NCBI GenBank assembly: GCA_014904985.1
Contig: MU128933.1
Coordinates: 186,001-250,000 of the forward strand
Direction: 5' to 3'
Source of the DNA: Hydnum rufescens UP504
Taxonomy: Eukaryota; Basidiomycota; Agaricomycetes; Cantharellales; Hydnaceae
Length of the DNA: 64,000 nucleotides
Below the pieces are notes generated by a model. It was given only the letters and a program-made list of their open reading frames with translations. It did not search any database and was not told the DNA's origin. The position numbers were made by a program, and so were the translations under genes. Positions 30,426-42,253 of this stretch are shown here, one piece after another; position 1 is the first letter of the stretch; the number at the start of each line of letters is the position of its first letter.

Positions 30426-31159
30426 AACACTAACTGTACTAGGTACGGCGGTGGAACGCGTGTCACAGCCTGTCACATCGGAGGCATACACTGGTACACT
30501 AGCGATGGGTCGATCTTCCATGATCATTGCTACCACTGCCACTCACGGTTGTGAACTTCTTTGAACTGGCTTGCGATCGTCCTCGCTTTCATTCACGATA
30601 ATCAACAAGCAAAAAATTCAGGGTAACCTAATACTTCCGTCCCGACAGACAGAACGATTAAGAACAAAAGAGGGCGGAAGAATGGGTTTCTCCAGCATCT
30701 GCGCCTTATCCTTTGCTCCCCGTGACGAGGATGGCATCGGGATGGCCTCAGGTGATAGTGTTGGAATTGGGGATGGGGGAGCTTAGTCAGCATATCCTTC
30801 TAGATAGTTCACGGGATGTACCGAAGTTCCTTCAAGCATTTGCTTGGGCTCTGATCAAATGCTCTATCTTTCCTCTTGTTGTGCAGATCTAAGTGGCTCC
30901 GCACCGATTCTTCAACAGATAGTGGTGTTCTATGCACCACCCCCGGATCCCTGCTTCTGTTCCGAAAGTGGGGCAGGGCAGCAGGGATCTGGAGGTCTCC
31001 GCCATTCGTTCAACTTCTTTCCTGGTGGCCTCTGGCATCGATTGCAAGCGGCACTTTATTGCGTCGGAAGTGTAACTCGGGCGTCCGTCGTGTTCCTCGC
31101 TTCTTACCCTTTGTATGAAACATTCAAGGCATCCGAGTGATGCACTTCCATGGCACGAT
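30426..31159. other. Intergenic stretch, no recognised gene
   Basis: Short frames only, none with motifs. It lies between the AAGTC tract and relic copy D. Confidence 0.35.
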
Positions 31160-31420
31160 CAACTGCACGCACAATTGCCCGAGCCTCTGGGTCATTGTTA
31201 TTCACAACCTATCTCTTTTGCCTTCGGTGCTCTTCTCTTCGGCGCTAGGTCAAACATGGAGAGGCAGCAACAGCTGCGCGCGATGCGATTGCGTCTAAAG
31301 CATTTATTTTCCTCAGTAGACGGGAGAGTAGGAGTGGCCTAAAGCCCTCAGAATCTTGTTGATCTTGATCGCCTCCCTAAAAGTAGATCCCCGAGAGTCG
31401 GTCGCTTCAATCGTGTATTC
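31160..31420 (-). pseudogene. Relic copy D, fragment of the repeated gene family
   Basis: The plus-strand sequence matches the plus strand of copy C at about 32200-32420. Shared strings are CACAATTGCC, CTCTTCGGCGC and GGAGTGGCCTA followed by AGCCCTCAGAA. It lies about 450 bp from copy C in the same orientation, so it looks like a tandem partial duplicate. Stops in all frames. Confidence 0.45.
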
Positions 31421-31863
31421 GGCAAGTGAATGCGCTATACCAGTCTATTATTGAGAGTGGGTGACACATGGGGAGCCTCAGACATCCCCCGGACCATCCG
31501 CTTAGACCTTCGAGATCTACCGCGGAATGTAATCCTGTTGTATTGGTACCGCACTTTCAAAAACCAGGTGGATACCCTTTATCATTCTTCCTTTCTGTAA
31601 TCCGCGTCAGTGCCTGTCGTAACCCAAAAGGGGTTATGGGTGTACCTATGAAGAAAATATGAGATCACACTCGCATTGGGCTAATAATGGTCCGTCCCAT
31701 GATCCATAGCAATCGTATTAACAACAGCCTTTTGTGGCCTCCATCACGATCATTCTTGATCATTGACAACTGGAAAACTGTAGTGCAACTAACATTCACT
31801 CTCTGCAGATAGAATTAACAATAAAAGGGAAAAGGAGAGCGCATTCTGCCAGAATATATATGC

Positions 31864-33950
31864 ATCTCATCCCTCCTTTCGAGTAGAGAGGATGATGTCG
31901 GGCTCAGAGACTAGTCGTATACGCACCCGCCCTTGCGGGACCTTCATTCGCTGTAGAGACTGCACTGAGCCAGGCGGGACTCGTCCGAGGTGGCTCTCCA
32001 CCAGGTTCTTGATCCTGCTCTTGAGTGCATCTGCTATAGATCTGGAGCGGCGATTCCTTGTATCTATGGCCATCAGCATGAGAAGGCACTCATGCCTGGT
32101 GCATTCGGGGATACTCCTCTTGATCCCAAGTTCCTCAACTCGTCGCATGAAACAGGCCCCCCATTCCAAACCCTGGGCTTCACAGCATCCTATCTCTAAG
32201 GAAAAGCCGTCCACAATTGCCTCAGCCTGTGTGTCATTAAACTTCTTTTCTTTTGGAACCTCTCTTCGGCGCGAGGCCGGACATGATGGGGCGATCCCTT
32301 CCGCACAACCCCGTGTTGAGGGTGTGAGGTGGTTGCCTCTCTTGAGTTTGGGTCTCTCGCAGATACGAGAGTTGGAGTGGCCTAGAAGCCCTCAGAACCT
32401 CGTTGAGCTCGAGTTTCTGATACCGAAAGGTCATCCAGTCTGTCACTTACAAAATGATTTGCCCGGTCCGCCGAATGACTACTGGCCTCCCGATTCGAAG
32501 GAGAAATAATGGCGAGCCATAACACGTTCTCTCAACATGAATCATAGATATACGTGATGATGGACTGCTTACGTGGTCAGTAGTCCGCAACCCGTAGTCT
32601 GAACGCCCAGAATACGCCCAAGGATTCACGGGCGGACTGATGGGCTATATCATCATCAGTCCACAGTCGGATTATCGTACAGTATCTAAAACTCACGAAG
32701 CTCGCTGCGATCCCCACAGAAGAATAATCCCCTGGAATTGGAGACAAAGGACACTGTGCCAAGATGAATATTCATTTTAGAGCTGGAACCCTTGGCTAAA
32801 TTTATTGTCGCTCACCGCGCCTTCTTGACACCAATGCGACTGCGGATTATCGTCGCCCGCCATTGTATCCGTGGATCCAAGCAATGGGCACGCCGGGATT
32901 AATGTTGGCTGGGATCGCAGTCTAATATTGCGATATCCAGCGTACGGATTCATGTTGGGATGAGTGCACTGAAACCTGTTGGTCGATAGTACTTCGTCCC
33001 ATCCTGGTGCGATAGAGGCCCCGAGAGGCACGGATATGTTCGATGAAGGGAGCGGAGAGGAAGATAATAACGGCAAGAATGGCGGCGTAGAAAACGAGCA
33101 TGATGCAGAGTGCGAGGATGATCCCACTGATGGGTTTGTAGGTAGAAGAATTCATCGTCTCGACGTCCGGTATTAGAATGGAGGGAAAGCGAGGAGACGA
33201 AGGGGAGGGAATGGCGAAGAAAGGCGATGCGTGCGGCCTTATGAACGTTTTCCTTTGCCTCGTTTGTAAGGGTCCATACACGAGGCTTGCCTTTCTCGGG
33301 TGGGCGTGGCACCGTCGGCATCAATCGCTTTGTGATGCTTATTCCACAGCATCACCTCATACGCGTGGTCAGGGTTGGTCTGAAATCATGAACAACAATG
33401 GAAGTATCACCCGTCGGGTGAAAGAAATGGTAGAGGTGTAATAGCATTGTTCTCGATATGGAAATATCGGAAGATGCTGGGGAGATCCAAGATGACAGAC
33501 GTCAAGAGAATTGGGGTAAATTGGTGGTGGCGAGTGGGAATTGGCCACCTAGATGAAAATTCGAGGACACGGCCTCGAATTCGTACAAGATGTGTTGCAG
33601 GAGTATAGTAGTGGCTTCTTTCGAGGAATCGAACTAAAGCCAGTTGTCCATTGTCTCTAGGGTGTTCCAAAATCTACGCACCATGAAGTGTAGGGCGGAG
33701 GCAGATAAGAAGTTGATCGTGGAATGAATGGTGGCAATATAATATTCGAGAACAAGGGTTGGCGAAGTCACCTCATGGGAATGCAACCTGGTCCCTTTGT
33801 GGAACGCCTGGCTCGGTGAGGGCTCCCGAAACCAACCCTATTAAATTTTGCGCATCCCGAAGAAGACACGCCGCACGAACTAGCTCGATTCCCAGAATTT
33901 TTTGAACGCGGAAAGCATAGAAAGAAAACCAAAGAAAACTTCTCGCGGTG
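31864..33950 (-). CDS. Copy C of the repeated family: putative membrane-anchored protein, unknown function
   Basis: Best-preserved copy of the family shared with 4200-6275. On the minus strand a start at about 33149 gives MNSSTYKP and a hydrophobic segment (IILALCIMLVFYAAILAVII), followed by FIEHIRASRG. Later pieces include NPYAGYRN, SDYGLR and VVIRR. The last exon (about 32250-31867) has GCCEAQGLE, GACFMRR, ECTRHECLLMLMAID, ESHLGRVPPGSV and the end SEPDIILSTRKEG. Length differences against copy A inside the membrane exon are 3 and 6 nt and there are none across the Cys-containing exon, which suggests selection on the protein. The 5' flank (33390-33950) is also shared and includes the decayed tail of another gene with an in-frame TAG where copy A has CAG. 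The exon model is incomplete and I cannot name a family. Confidence 0.45.
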
Positions 33951-34174
33951 GATGACTTGGGGGTGCCATTCTTCGCAGAGACGTATGGTAAACTCTTTCG
34001 CTTCAGCGTGAGTATTTGCTTGTTGGGCGATTCGGGTCCTAATACTTCCTATCAAACATGGCGCTCTGAAGTGACAGGTCCATCCAACCAATTATATAAT
34101 TCGTTCTTCGTGTTACGGTCACGTATAAACCTCGCTCGAGGCCCAAGAATGGAGAAGAGATCTAAGTCCAGCAC

Positions 34175-35043
34175 TCAGTTATCTATCTCCATACCTTCCC
34201 CACCGCCACCGCCAGGAGGATGCATGCCGGCTGTCAATTGACCCATTACACCCATTGCTTTTACAAAGTAGGGCCTGATCTCGTTGATCTCCATAGCGCA
34301 TAAATTGGGGAGCTACGGTTGCAAGTCATTAATCTCCACGATTGCTCGGGTGAGATCAGGGATTGAGGGGAACATACGTCAACGAGCGAGAAATCGATCC
34401 GGGAAAGACCCTTACGCGCTTTCGCTTGGCGCGCCTCGCGAAGCTCTTTGAGAAGAAAGCGGACTTTGTCTGCCTGTTGTATGTTATCGGATGCTCTGCA
34501 CGTATGGAATGAAGCATTAGGGCGAGAGCAGCATAATGGGTAGCAGTACCAGAGCACGCACGTGTCGAGGAGGACCTTGGCGATCTCGGCGTATCGAAAT
34601 GGCAATTCGCTGAATTCTTCAGCGGCTATCTCTTCCTCCACCTTTGCGTTGAGGTAATCTGGGGCCCGGAGGGTATGAGACTCGTCTCTTCGCCGTCTGA
34701 TGCAAGATAGAATACCTAACCTACAGAGAGCCATTCCGGTGGGATAATACGGCATTTCATCTTTAGTTTCAGATTGGTCGCAAGCCATAGTGGGACGCGA
34801 GTCTTCGCTGGCGGGACAAATGGGCCGTATATTCCCTATGATCATCCCATGGAATGGTGCGTATTCGCATAGTGGGGGAATTGTCAGCCTATTAACTGAT
34901 TACGGGAGGAATCCACTAACAGAAATAAGGCGGATGCGGTCCATCCCAAACAGGGGGATAATCTCTATTGTTTCTTGGTTGCATGCGATGAATTCAAGCT
35001 CCTGGGGCGTTAAAGATGGTCGAAGTTGCGGAGGCAGGGACAT
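34175..35043 (-). CDS. PSF2: GINS complex subunit PSF2
   Basis: Subunit of the GINS tetramer in the CMG replicative helicase, nuclear. The start at 35043 gives [20 protein letters not shown], then [18 protein letters not shown]. After an intron come [19 protein letters not shown] and [15 protein letters not shown]. The alpha-helical core follows with [17 protein letters not shown] and [21 protein letters not shown]. The last exon gives [16 protein letters not shown] and a Gly-rich tail ending GEGMEIDN and TGA at 34175. Frame is kept across four GT-AG introns. Length of about 220 residues fits the family. It faces away from the beta-tubulin gene. Confidence 0.94.
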
Positions 35044-35473
35044 GGTTTGGAAGTGGCACTCTCCTGTGCGTGGGAGCTATCGTGAAACCACCGGACAGAA
35101 CCAAGTCGGAGGGTGTCACTACTATTGTTCAGTTACACTTGCTTGGGTACGACGAAACCTATTATCGCGTGTCGATATCCTGGGGATCAGAACCAAATAA
35201 AAAAAGAAACATCCACATTTCTAGACTCTGATCACTGACTGATGTTCCTCAAAAGCGTTCTACGCAGCTCATCGTCTGGACCGTGTGAAGTCCTGAGTTA
35301 AGTGTGAGTAAACAGTCAGAGGGTATCGTTCGAGACTTCGAGTAGATTAGAATTGTATAAATTGTTTCATATTTACCGTTCGGAAACGCCCGGTGTTGAA
35401 CACCCTGCAAAACAATTCGCGTCTGGTGGAGCGAGTTTCGGATTCCTCGAAGCCTTATCACGCTGACACCAAA
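35044..35473. promoter_or_regulatory. Divergent intergenic region PSF2/beta-tubulin
   Basis: 430 bp between two divergently oriented start codons. No coding frame. It must hold the promoters of both genes; no specific element was identified. Confidence 0.4.
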
Positions 35474-38036
35474 ATGGTCCGCGAAATCGTTAACATACAG
35501 GTATGAGTCTGTCTTATCGACGCTGCCATTGCTGATCAAGCTCCTGATCAGATTGGCCAAGTTCTGCATCTTCATCTCTTAACGCGACTTCTTTTTTGTC
35601 ACTGATTCGTTGCATTTCGGTCTGCGTACCCTAACAGGCCGGAAATCAGGCAAGCCGCCACTCAACCTTATCTATGTCCCACTGGCTCATTCCTCCGCTT
35701 AGATTGGGGAGACATTCTGGAAGACAATCCTGCGTGAACATGGCATGGATGATTCCGGAGTGGGTCTCGTCGAAACACTTTACTTTATCATTGCTAATTG
35801 TGATGTTTGGAATGTTTAGAAGTTTATCGGGACCGACCCATTGCAACAAGCACAGGCCGGTGTATACTTCACTGAAGTATCTAGCGGACATACGCCCAAA
35901 TACGTGCCACGATCAACCCAGATTGATTTAGAAGGGGGGGTATGCAATCGGGTATGTAATCCTGCAGGATCTCCTGTGATCCTGAGCTGATCGCGCGCAA
36001 TATCTTTGGTTCAACTTGATTCCAGCTTAGATCTGGGGCCCTCGGGCACCTTTTCCGGCCGGACACCTTTATTCACGGTGAAAGTGGGGCCGGAAATAAT
36101 TGGGCCAAAGGGCGTAAGTGTGCATGGTGCGGGACTTGTCTCCAAAAGCAATGAACTTTTTCTTGCGCCTCGGCATTAGACTATACGGAGGGGGCGGAGC
36201 TAGTGGACCAAATCCTGGATGTCCTTCGCCAACAGGTGGAAGGTTGCGATAGCTTCCAAGGCTTCCAGATAATCCACTCGCTTGGCGGTGGAACGGGTTC
36301 CGGCGAGTTCGAAATTGGATATCATAGTTACCCTGTGGTTCTGATGCTTGCTCACTATCCCAGGATTGGGAACACTTTTGGCCGGGAAACTTCGAGAGGA
36401 GGTTCCGGATGCGATGATTGCTACATTCTCCGTCCTCCCGTCCCCTAAAGTAACGTAATCGCTATACAACCTTGCGCTTTTTGGACTAATGTCGTCCGTA
36501 GATGTCCGATACTGTAGTCGAGCCTTATAATTGTGTGTTGTTTGATTCTTATTGCACGTTGCTGCGCTCACCGTTCCACTCCCTATAGCTTTGCTCTCTA
36601 TCCATCAGCTGACAGAGAACAGTGATCTGACGATTTGCATTGATAACGACGCATTGTAAAGCATGGGCAAGGTCACTGGTATTGCTGGTGACTGATTTAA
36701 ATTTTTTTCAGATACGAGATGTCGGGTCGATTGGGATACAAGACTCCAGAGTTTGAAAACCTTAATCAAGTAATCGCCACAGTCATGGCTGGCGTGTCAA
36801 CAAGTTTACGGTTCCCGGGACAATTGAACGGGTATGCACGCCTCTTCCCTATTGAGTCGGGCTATAATGCTTATATACTTTTATGTTTAGTGACTTACGC
36901 AAACTGGCGATGAACTTAGTTCCTTTCCCTAGGTGTGTATCTGTGGCTACAACGCAGGCAACCTATTGATTCGACTGTTTATATGAGGCTCCACTTCTTG
37001 GCCCCCTCCTATGCGCCAATCGTAGCTCCAGGTTCCCGGGCGTTCCAGTCACAGTCCATTCCAGAGCTCACACAGTCCATGTTCGACCGCAAGAACCTCC
37101 TAGTGGCTTTAAACCCACAGCATGGACGTTACCTAACTGCTGCGACAATCTACCGAGGGAAGGTTAGTTCGCGCGAGGTCGAATCTGCGATACATGACCT
37201 GAAGATCAAGAATTCGAATTATTTTGTCGAGTGCGTTCGCCTCTACGTGACCATGGTCCAGGTGCAATCTTGATGCATTTTGCGTTCCACAGATATATTC
37301 CAGACAATATTTCGATCAGTCAGTCTGCACTTGTAGTCCCCAATTTACTCCATCATGCTGAATGCCAGATTTTCACAGCTCTGTGCAGTGTCCCCCCTGC
37401 AGGGCAGAGACAAGCAGCCACATGCCTAGGAAACACTGTGTGTAACTTTTCTATGACCACTGTGTCTGAAGTCGACTGAGGTGATGGTGGTAGACCGCAA
37501 TTTCCGAAGTTATCGAGCGTACCCAGGTCCAAGTGCGTATATATTTACAGTGGTCTGAGCCCGTAGACTCAAGGTTCTGTTCAGTTCGCGGCGATGTATA
37601 AGCGTCGTGCTTTTAGTAAGAATGGTCTTCTTTTGCATCCTGCTGTTTTCTGAAACTTCTGCTTTAGTGTACTGGTTCACCCAGGAAGGTATGGATGACA
37701 TGGAATTCACTGAGGCAGAGAGCAATGTCTTGGATCTCATGTAAGCTTATTAATGCGCTTCTTGCTTATTGTCTTCTTCTCATCGGCAATCGCGTACATC
37801 AGGGCCGAATATCAGCAGGCAGGTCTTCTGAAATAACCTGGTTTGGAACGAGGCTGACTTGAAATCTTCCGTGATAGTATCAGGATGCTGGGTGAGAGCT
37901 GCCAAGAATATTTCCTTTTATTGACTAATGGTTCTCTTGCTCTAGCGTCGATGAAGACGACGAAGGAACTGAAGGATACGCTGGGCAAGATGGAAGTGTG
38001 AAGTACGAGGAGAGCATCCCGCCTAGTGAATACTAG
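35474..38036 (+). CDS. Divergent beta-tubulin paralogue
   Basis: Exons by eye: 35474-35500, 35638-35649, 35703-35759, 35820-35951, 36026-36113, 36180-36302, 36364-36449, 36502-36532, 36589-36655, 36712-36831, 36891-36932, 36988-37230, 37293-37318, 37379-37437, 37494-37532, 37585-37615, 37668-37740, 37803-37818, 37878-37891, 37946-38036. They total 1377 nt, 458 residues, near the usual length. Recognisable parts are [46 protein letters not shown], the GGGTGSG phosphate loop, [49 protein letters not shown] and an acidic tail. Oddities: AGNQ instead of AGQCGNQ, MVREI instead of MREI, Leu and Ile at the equivalents of Glu198 and Phe200, and three introns starting with GC (35650, 36303, 37819). 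Overall identity to ordinary beta-tubulin is clearly reduced, but no stop interrupts this model. Likely a fast-evolving second beta-tubulin; a recent pseudogene is the alternative. Confidence 0.85.
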
Positions 38037-38273
38037 GGCAGTATACAGGGGGGGTAATGGAGAAGTTGGTACCGTATATACTACTAGTGGACTGGGTTCG
38101 ATAAGCTATGATAATGGAAGATGCCGAGTCTGAATGGATGCAGTGTTCGCCCCTATCTCAAGTCTTTTTGCTGCTGGCAGTTTCTTTCCTTGGCGTCGTA
38201 TATTTTCTGCTGTTCCTCCAGTCCTTCGATATCACCTAACTAGCCCCTCCAACAACAGTCACCTTGGTGGCTA

Positions 38274-41200
38274 ATGTCGCAATTTAATGAGAATCCAGGA
38301 CCATCCTATCCGACTGGTGGGCACGAAGGACTCTCATCATACGCTAGCACGACTGGCGCAGGCTTTGCACACCCTCGGTCACCCGCGAGCCGCCGTGGTT
38401 CGCGTGCCAACCGGCCAGACTCGAACCACGAGGCCTCATATCTTCCGCCTTCCCGACCGATTTCCCCAGCTCTAAGCCGCAGAGCCCAAATATCATCTGG
38501 GGGCGGACCAAGCCATTCTGCACATCCTCGTCCGGGAAGCTCGGCCTCTCACAGACGGAGGCAGACGCGTACTACGAGCGTATCCAGTGCTAAACCTCGT
38601 TATCAAGATGCAGTTATGTCCGAGGAAGATGAAGTGTATGATTCTGGGGGCTCCATATCGGGAGTTGCTCCAGACAATGATTCAGACTCTGACTCTGATG
38701 ACCCGGAGTTAGGAGCTCGGAAGGCGCAAGAGCGTGACGAGGAAGCGAGCGAAACAGGCTCTCTTGATCCTGTAACCCTCAAAGAGCGACAGTCTCTCAT
38801 TAACGTCGAACATCCGTTCGGTCTCCCCATATGGAAGCCTGCGCTTTATCGGAAATCACGCACAGTCACGCGAGACGCGGAGCATGCCCTCCATTCGGAC
38901 CCTTTGGCGTCCGCGGAACGTCACCTAGTGCCAGGGAACATTTTTTGGACTTTATGTTTCGGGTGGTGGCTGGCGCTCGCTTCATTCTTCGTTGCAGGCC
39001 TCTTGTACTGCATCCCGTATGGAGAGAAACGGTATGCTGAATTGGTTTACGGTCTCGGTGGATATTTGTTCTGGCCCTTCGGCAAGTATCTCGAAGGAGA
39101 TCTGGATGAAGACGAAGAAGAGGAGAGTGCGCACGAAGATGAGCCGGTGCACACCTTACCAGACACGATATCTGAAGAGACAGGCTCAGGGGGTACGGTG
39201 CGTGGCCAAGGATACGTCTCAACCGGAATTCCTATATCCGAGTATTCTACGATCACACCACACAACGTATTTGCTCTCTCCTCTGCGACCGAGCATACGC
39301 CACTGGTTCCTAATGGCACCCAGACCTCCTCTCCCCGCCCAAAATCATATGACTCGTTACACCATGAAGAGAATGGGGAGAAACTCGGGTCCCATTTTCT
39401 CAGTTGGCTTGTTTTCTGGCTCGCCCTCATATCCGTAATTGCGCCCCTCATGCTTCTCGTCACCCTCGTCTGCTGGGCATTGGTCTTCACAATTCCCATG
39501 GCAAAGCTGAACTGGGCCCTTCTCAACCACATCTTCTACCATCCCCTAAAAATACGATTCCGTGCCGCCCCACCTTCCATCGTTGTACCGTCTGATAACG
39601 AAGCAACCAACGCTGAGAGTGTTCCCCAGTCATTCACCGTCAAAAGGCATCGCCTGAAGGCAGGTCAAGCCGCCCCTTCCGGCGTGCCTCGTTCCACGGT
39701 CTTGCTCTGCACGTACCGGGCCGTCGGCCTGAAGTATTACAAGTATACGGTCGGCGGCGTCAATATCTTTTTCGTCAATCTGATGCCGATCGTGTTCTTT
39801 GTTATTTTTGACAATTTCATCCTTCTCCCGCTCAGGAATCAGAAGGAGCATGCGGGCCAATACGTCAATCCGTTCTTAGCCTTCATCACTTCCCGAGTTT
39901 TGATATTCTCTCTCAGTCTTGCAAGCGTAATCCCGCTTTCCTACTTCATCGGTATGGCTGTCGCCAGTATCAGTGCTCAATCTTCCATCGGGATGGGGGC
40001 GGTCATCAATGCGACGTTCGGATCTATCATTGAGATTATTTTATATTGTATTGCTCTCGTGAGCGGCAAGGGTCGCTTGGTCGAGGGTTCCATTGTTGGA
40101 AGTTTATTAGCTGGCGTTCTGCTAATGCCTGGAGCCAGTATGTGCAGCGGCGCTTTGCGGAAGAAGGAGCAGAAGTTCAATGCAAAGAGTGCCGGTGTCA
40201 CAAGCACCATGCTCATCATGGCTATCATTGGGACCCTCACTCCAACGCTTTTCTATCAGACATACGGAGATGTGCGCAGAAACTATTTTTACTTGGTGAT
40301 TCCTTGCGCTCACCCTCTATGCGACAGTTCACCCTGATTTGCGATGGCTGCCCTACGTTTCCGCCGTTGCCTGGCCAGCCTTGGACATGTCGTAAATGTT
40401 TCTACGAACATCTTGATCCTGCGAGTGATCCATTCTACCAACACACTGTGAAGTCATTGATGTATCTTTGCGCATCCATCCTTATCTTGGTATGGTTATC
40501 TTGACTATTCCTCCCCTATCTGTGTTGGGGACTGATCTCGCCTCGTAGTCTTATCTCATCGGATTGTGGTTCTCTCTCCGTACACATGCTTCTCAAATCT
40601 GGCAGAATCCCCAACAGCTCATGCATCCCTTGGATGCGTTCGCAAACTCGATGAATAACCCTGCTGGGCGGATGTCGTTGTACAAGCAACTCTCACAGAC
40701 TCTTCCAACGTATCGGCCACTCAACCCCAAGCGAAGCACGGCGACAATTTCCGGCAACTCACCAGCACCACACCAGCAGCAAAGCCGCGATGGATCTCAA
40801 CGACGGCAGGCCACCAGTCCCGGCCCTTCCCACTCTCAACGAGGCACGTCCCCCCCTTCTCCTGTCATCAACCGCCGAGTAACATACTCCGGACCAAATC
40901 CAACTCAAGCCACCCATCCAAATCAGCAGCAGCAGCCCTCACAAGGAACGATCACAAGCTCCATGGGTGCGACCGGATACACCCCGTTTCTTGACAGTGT
41001 GAACCAAACTGTTCGAGATGGCGCTATTCCCCAGATGCAACTGCCTCCGAATCTGACCGCAGATGATTTTACGCGTGCCGTTGCCGTTGCAACCGTCTCA
41101 GCATTGCGGGACCATCAGGAGCCTCAACGGCCAAGGCCAGGTGGTGTAGCTGACGGCACACACGACGATGGCGGGCACGGCGGGCATGACGCGCCTTCGT

Positions 41201-42019
41201 GGAGCAGGACAGTCAGTGCCAGTGTGCTCCTCGGCTGCACCGTGCTGTACGCGCTCATTGCAGGTCTGTGTATTCTCATTCGGCTTTTCAATGGGGAATC
41301 TGACAGCATGGATTATGTGCAATAGAAATCTTGGTGGACGTAGTAGATGTCGTCCTCGAAGGTTCGGGCATTAGTGAGAAGTTCTTGGGAGTGACCCTCT
41401 TCGCTCTGGTCCCGAACACCACCGAATTCATGAATGCCATATCGTTCGCGTTAAATGATAATATTGCTCTCAGGTTGGTATTTTATTTTCTAATGCGAAG
41501 GTCATGGTAGGCTAATATCACGTTAGCATGGAGATCGGCTCTGCATATGCCTTGCAAGTTTGTCTTCTCCAAATCCCCGCGATGGTCGCCTTTTCAGCTT
41601 GGAATGATCCAAAATTGGGCAGTATTGCGAACACATTTACGTGCGTTTGTTTTTTTTCAACCGTCTGTTGGTAAGCCTTGATCTGATGTATCGCGACTGC
41701 TAGTTTGATTTTCCCTCGCTGGGATGCGATCGCTATCATTCTGTCCATTTTCCTCCTTACTTACACTTATATCGAGGCGAAGGCCAACTATTATCGTGGA
41801 AGCATTCTCGTCCTCAGGTAAGCATTTACGTTACAGGTCCTTGGATTTCAACTTAATGGATTTCCGCTCTCAAGTTACGTCGTGTTGACCTCGGGCTTCT
41901 ACTTCGCCCCAGCTCGGACAGAAGATGATGCGCTGAAGCAATTTTCGATTTCTTCGTTCTCGTCGCCCAGCATTCGCACGGCACTTCAGACTGCTTTCTA
42001 CTCGCTTTGGTCTCGTTGA
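38274..42019 (+). CDS. VNX1-type vacuolar cation/H+ (CaCA family) exchanger
   Basis: Large member of the Ca2+:cation antiporter family, like the yeast low-affinity Na+/K+-H+ exchanger Vnx1, expected in the vacuolar or another endomembrane. The N-terminus is a long Ser/Pro/Arg-rich cytosolic region, then HPFGLPIWKPALY, a fungal Vnx1 signature. Membrane segments follow: NIFWTLCFGWWLALASFFVAG, WLVFWLALISVIAPLMLLV and others. The first alpha repeat has INATFGSIIEIILY. After an intron come CDGCPTFPPLPGQPWTCRKC and SYLIGLWFSLRTHASQIW. A Pro/Gln/Ser-rich loop is at 40640-41200, and the second alpha repeat has GVTLFALVPNTTEFMNAI and NDNIAL. The last exons give IPAMVAFSAWNDPK and the end FYSLWSR, TGA 42017. 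Seven or so small introns. Ion specificity is inferred from family only. Confidence 0.88.
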
Positions 42020-42253
42020 TCTATTCGACCTGACATTTACAAAGGCCCCACCCCTCACATCGGGCGTAGGATAATAATGATTCATTGTAATCCGCTTCAA
42101 GTTTGCCTATTCCAATCCGCATCTTATTGCTTTGATCCTTGCTGTCCCCAAATTAATGTACAACTCTAACAGAGGGATGGAGATTATATGAAGATTGCGA
42201 GATATGGCAACAAAGAGACATCCCCCCCCGTTATGCGGGGTTTTGGACATGGA

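Noticed and set aside
35638..38036. Beta-tubulin as a simple pseudogene
   Set aside because: Apparent stops vanish when GT-AG and GC-AG introns placed by protein similarity are removed; the remaining frame is complete and of normal length. It stays possible, but it is not the best reading.
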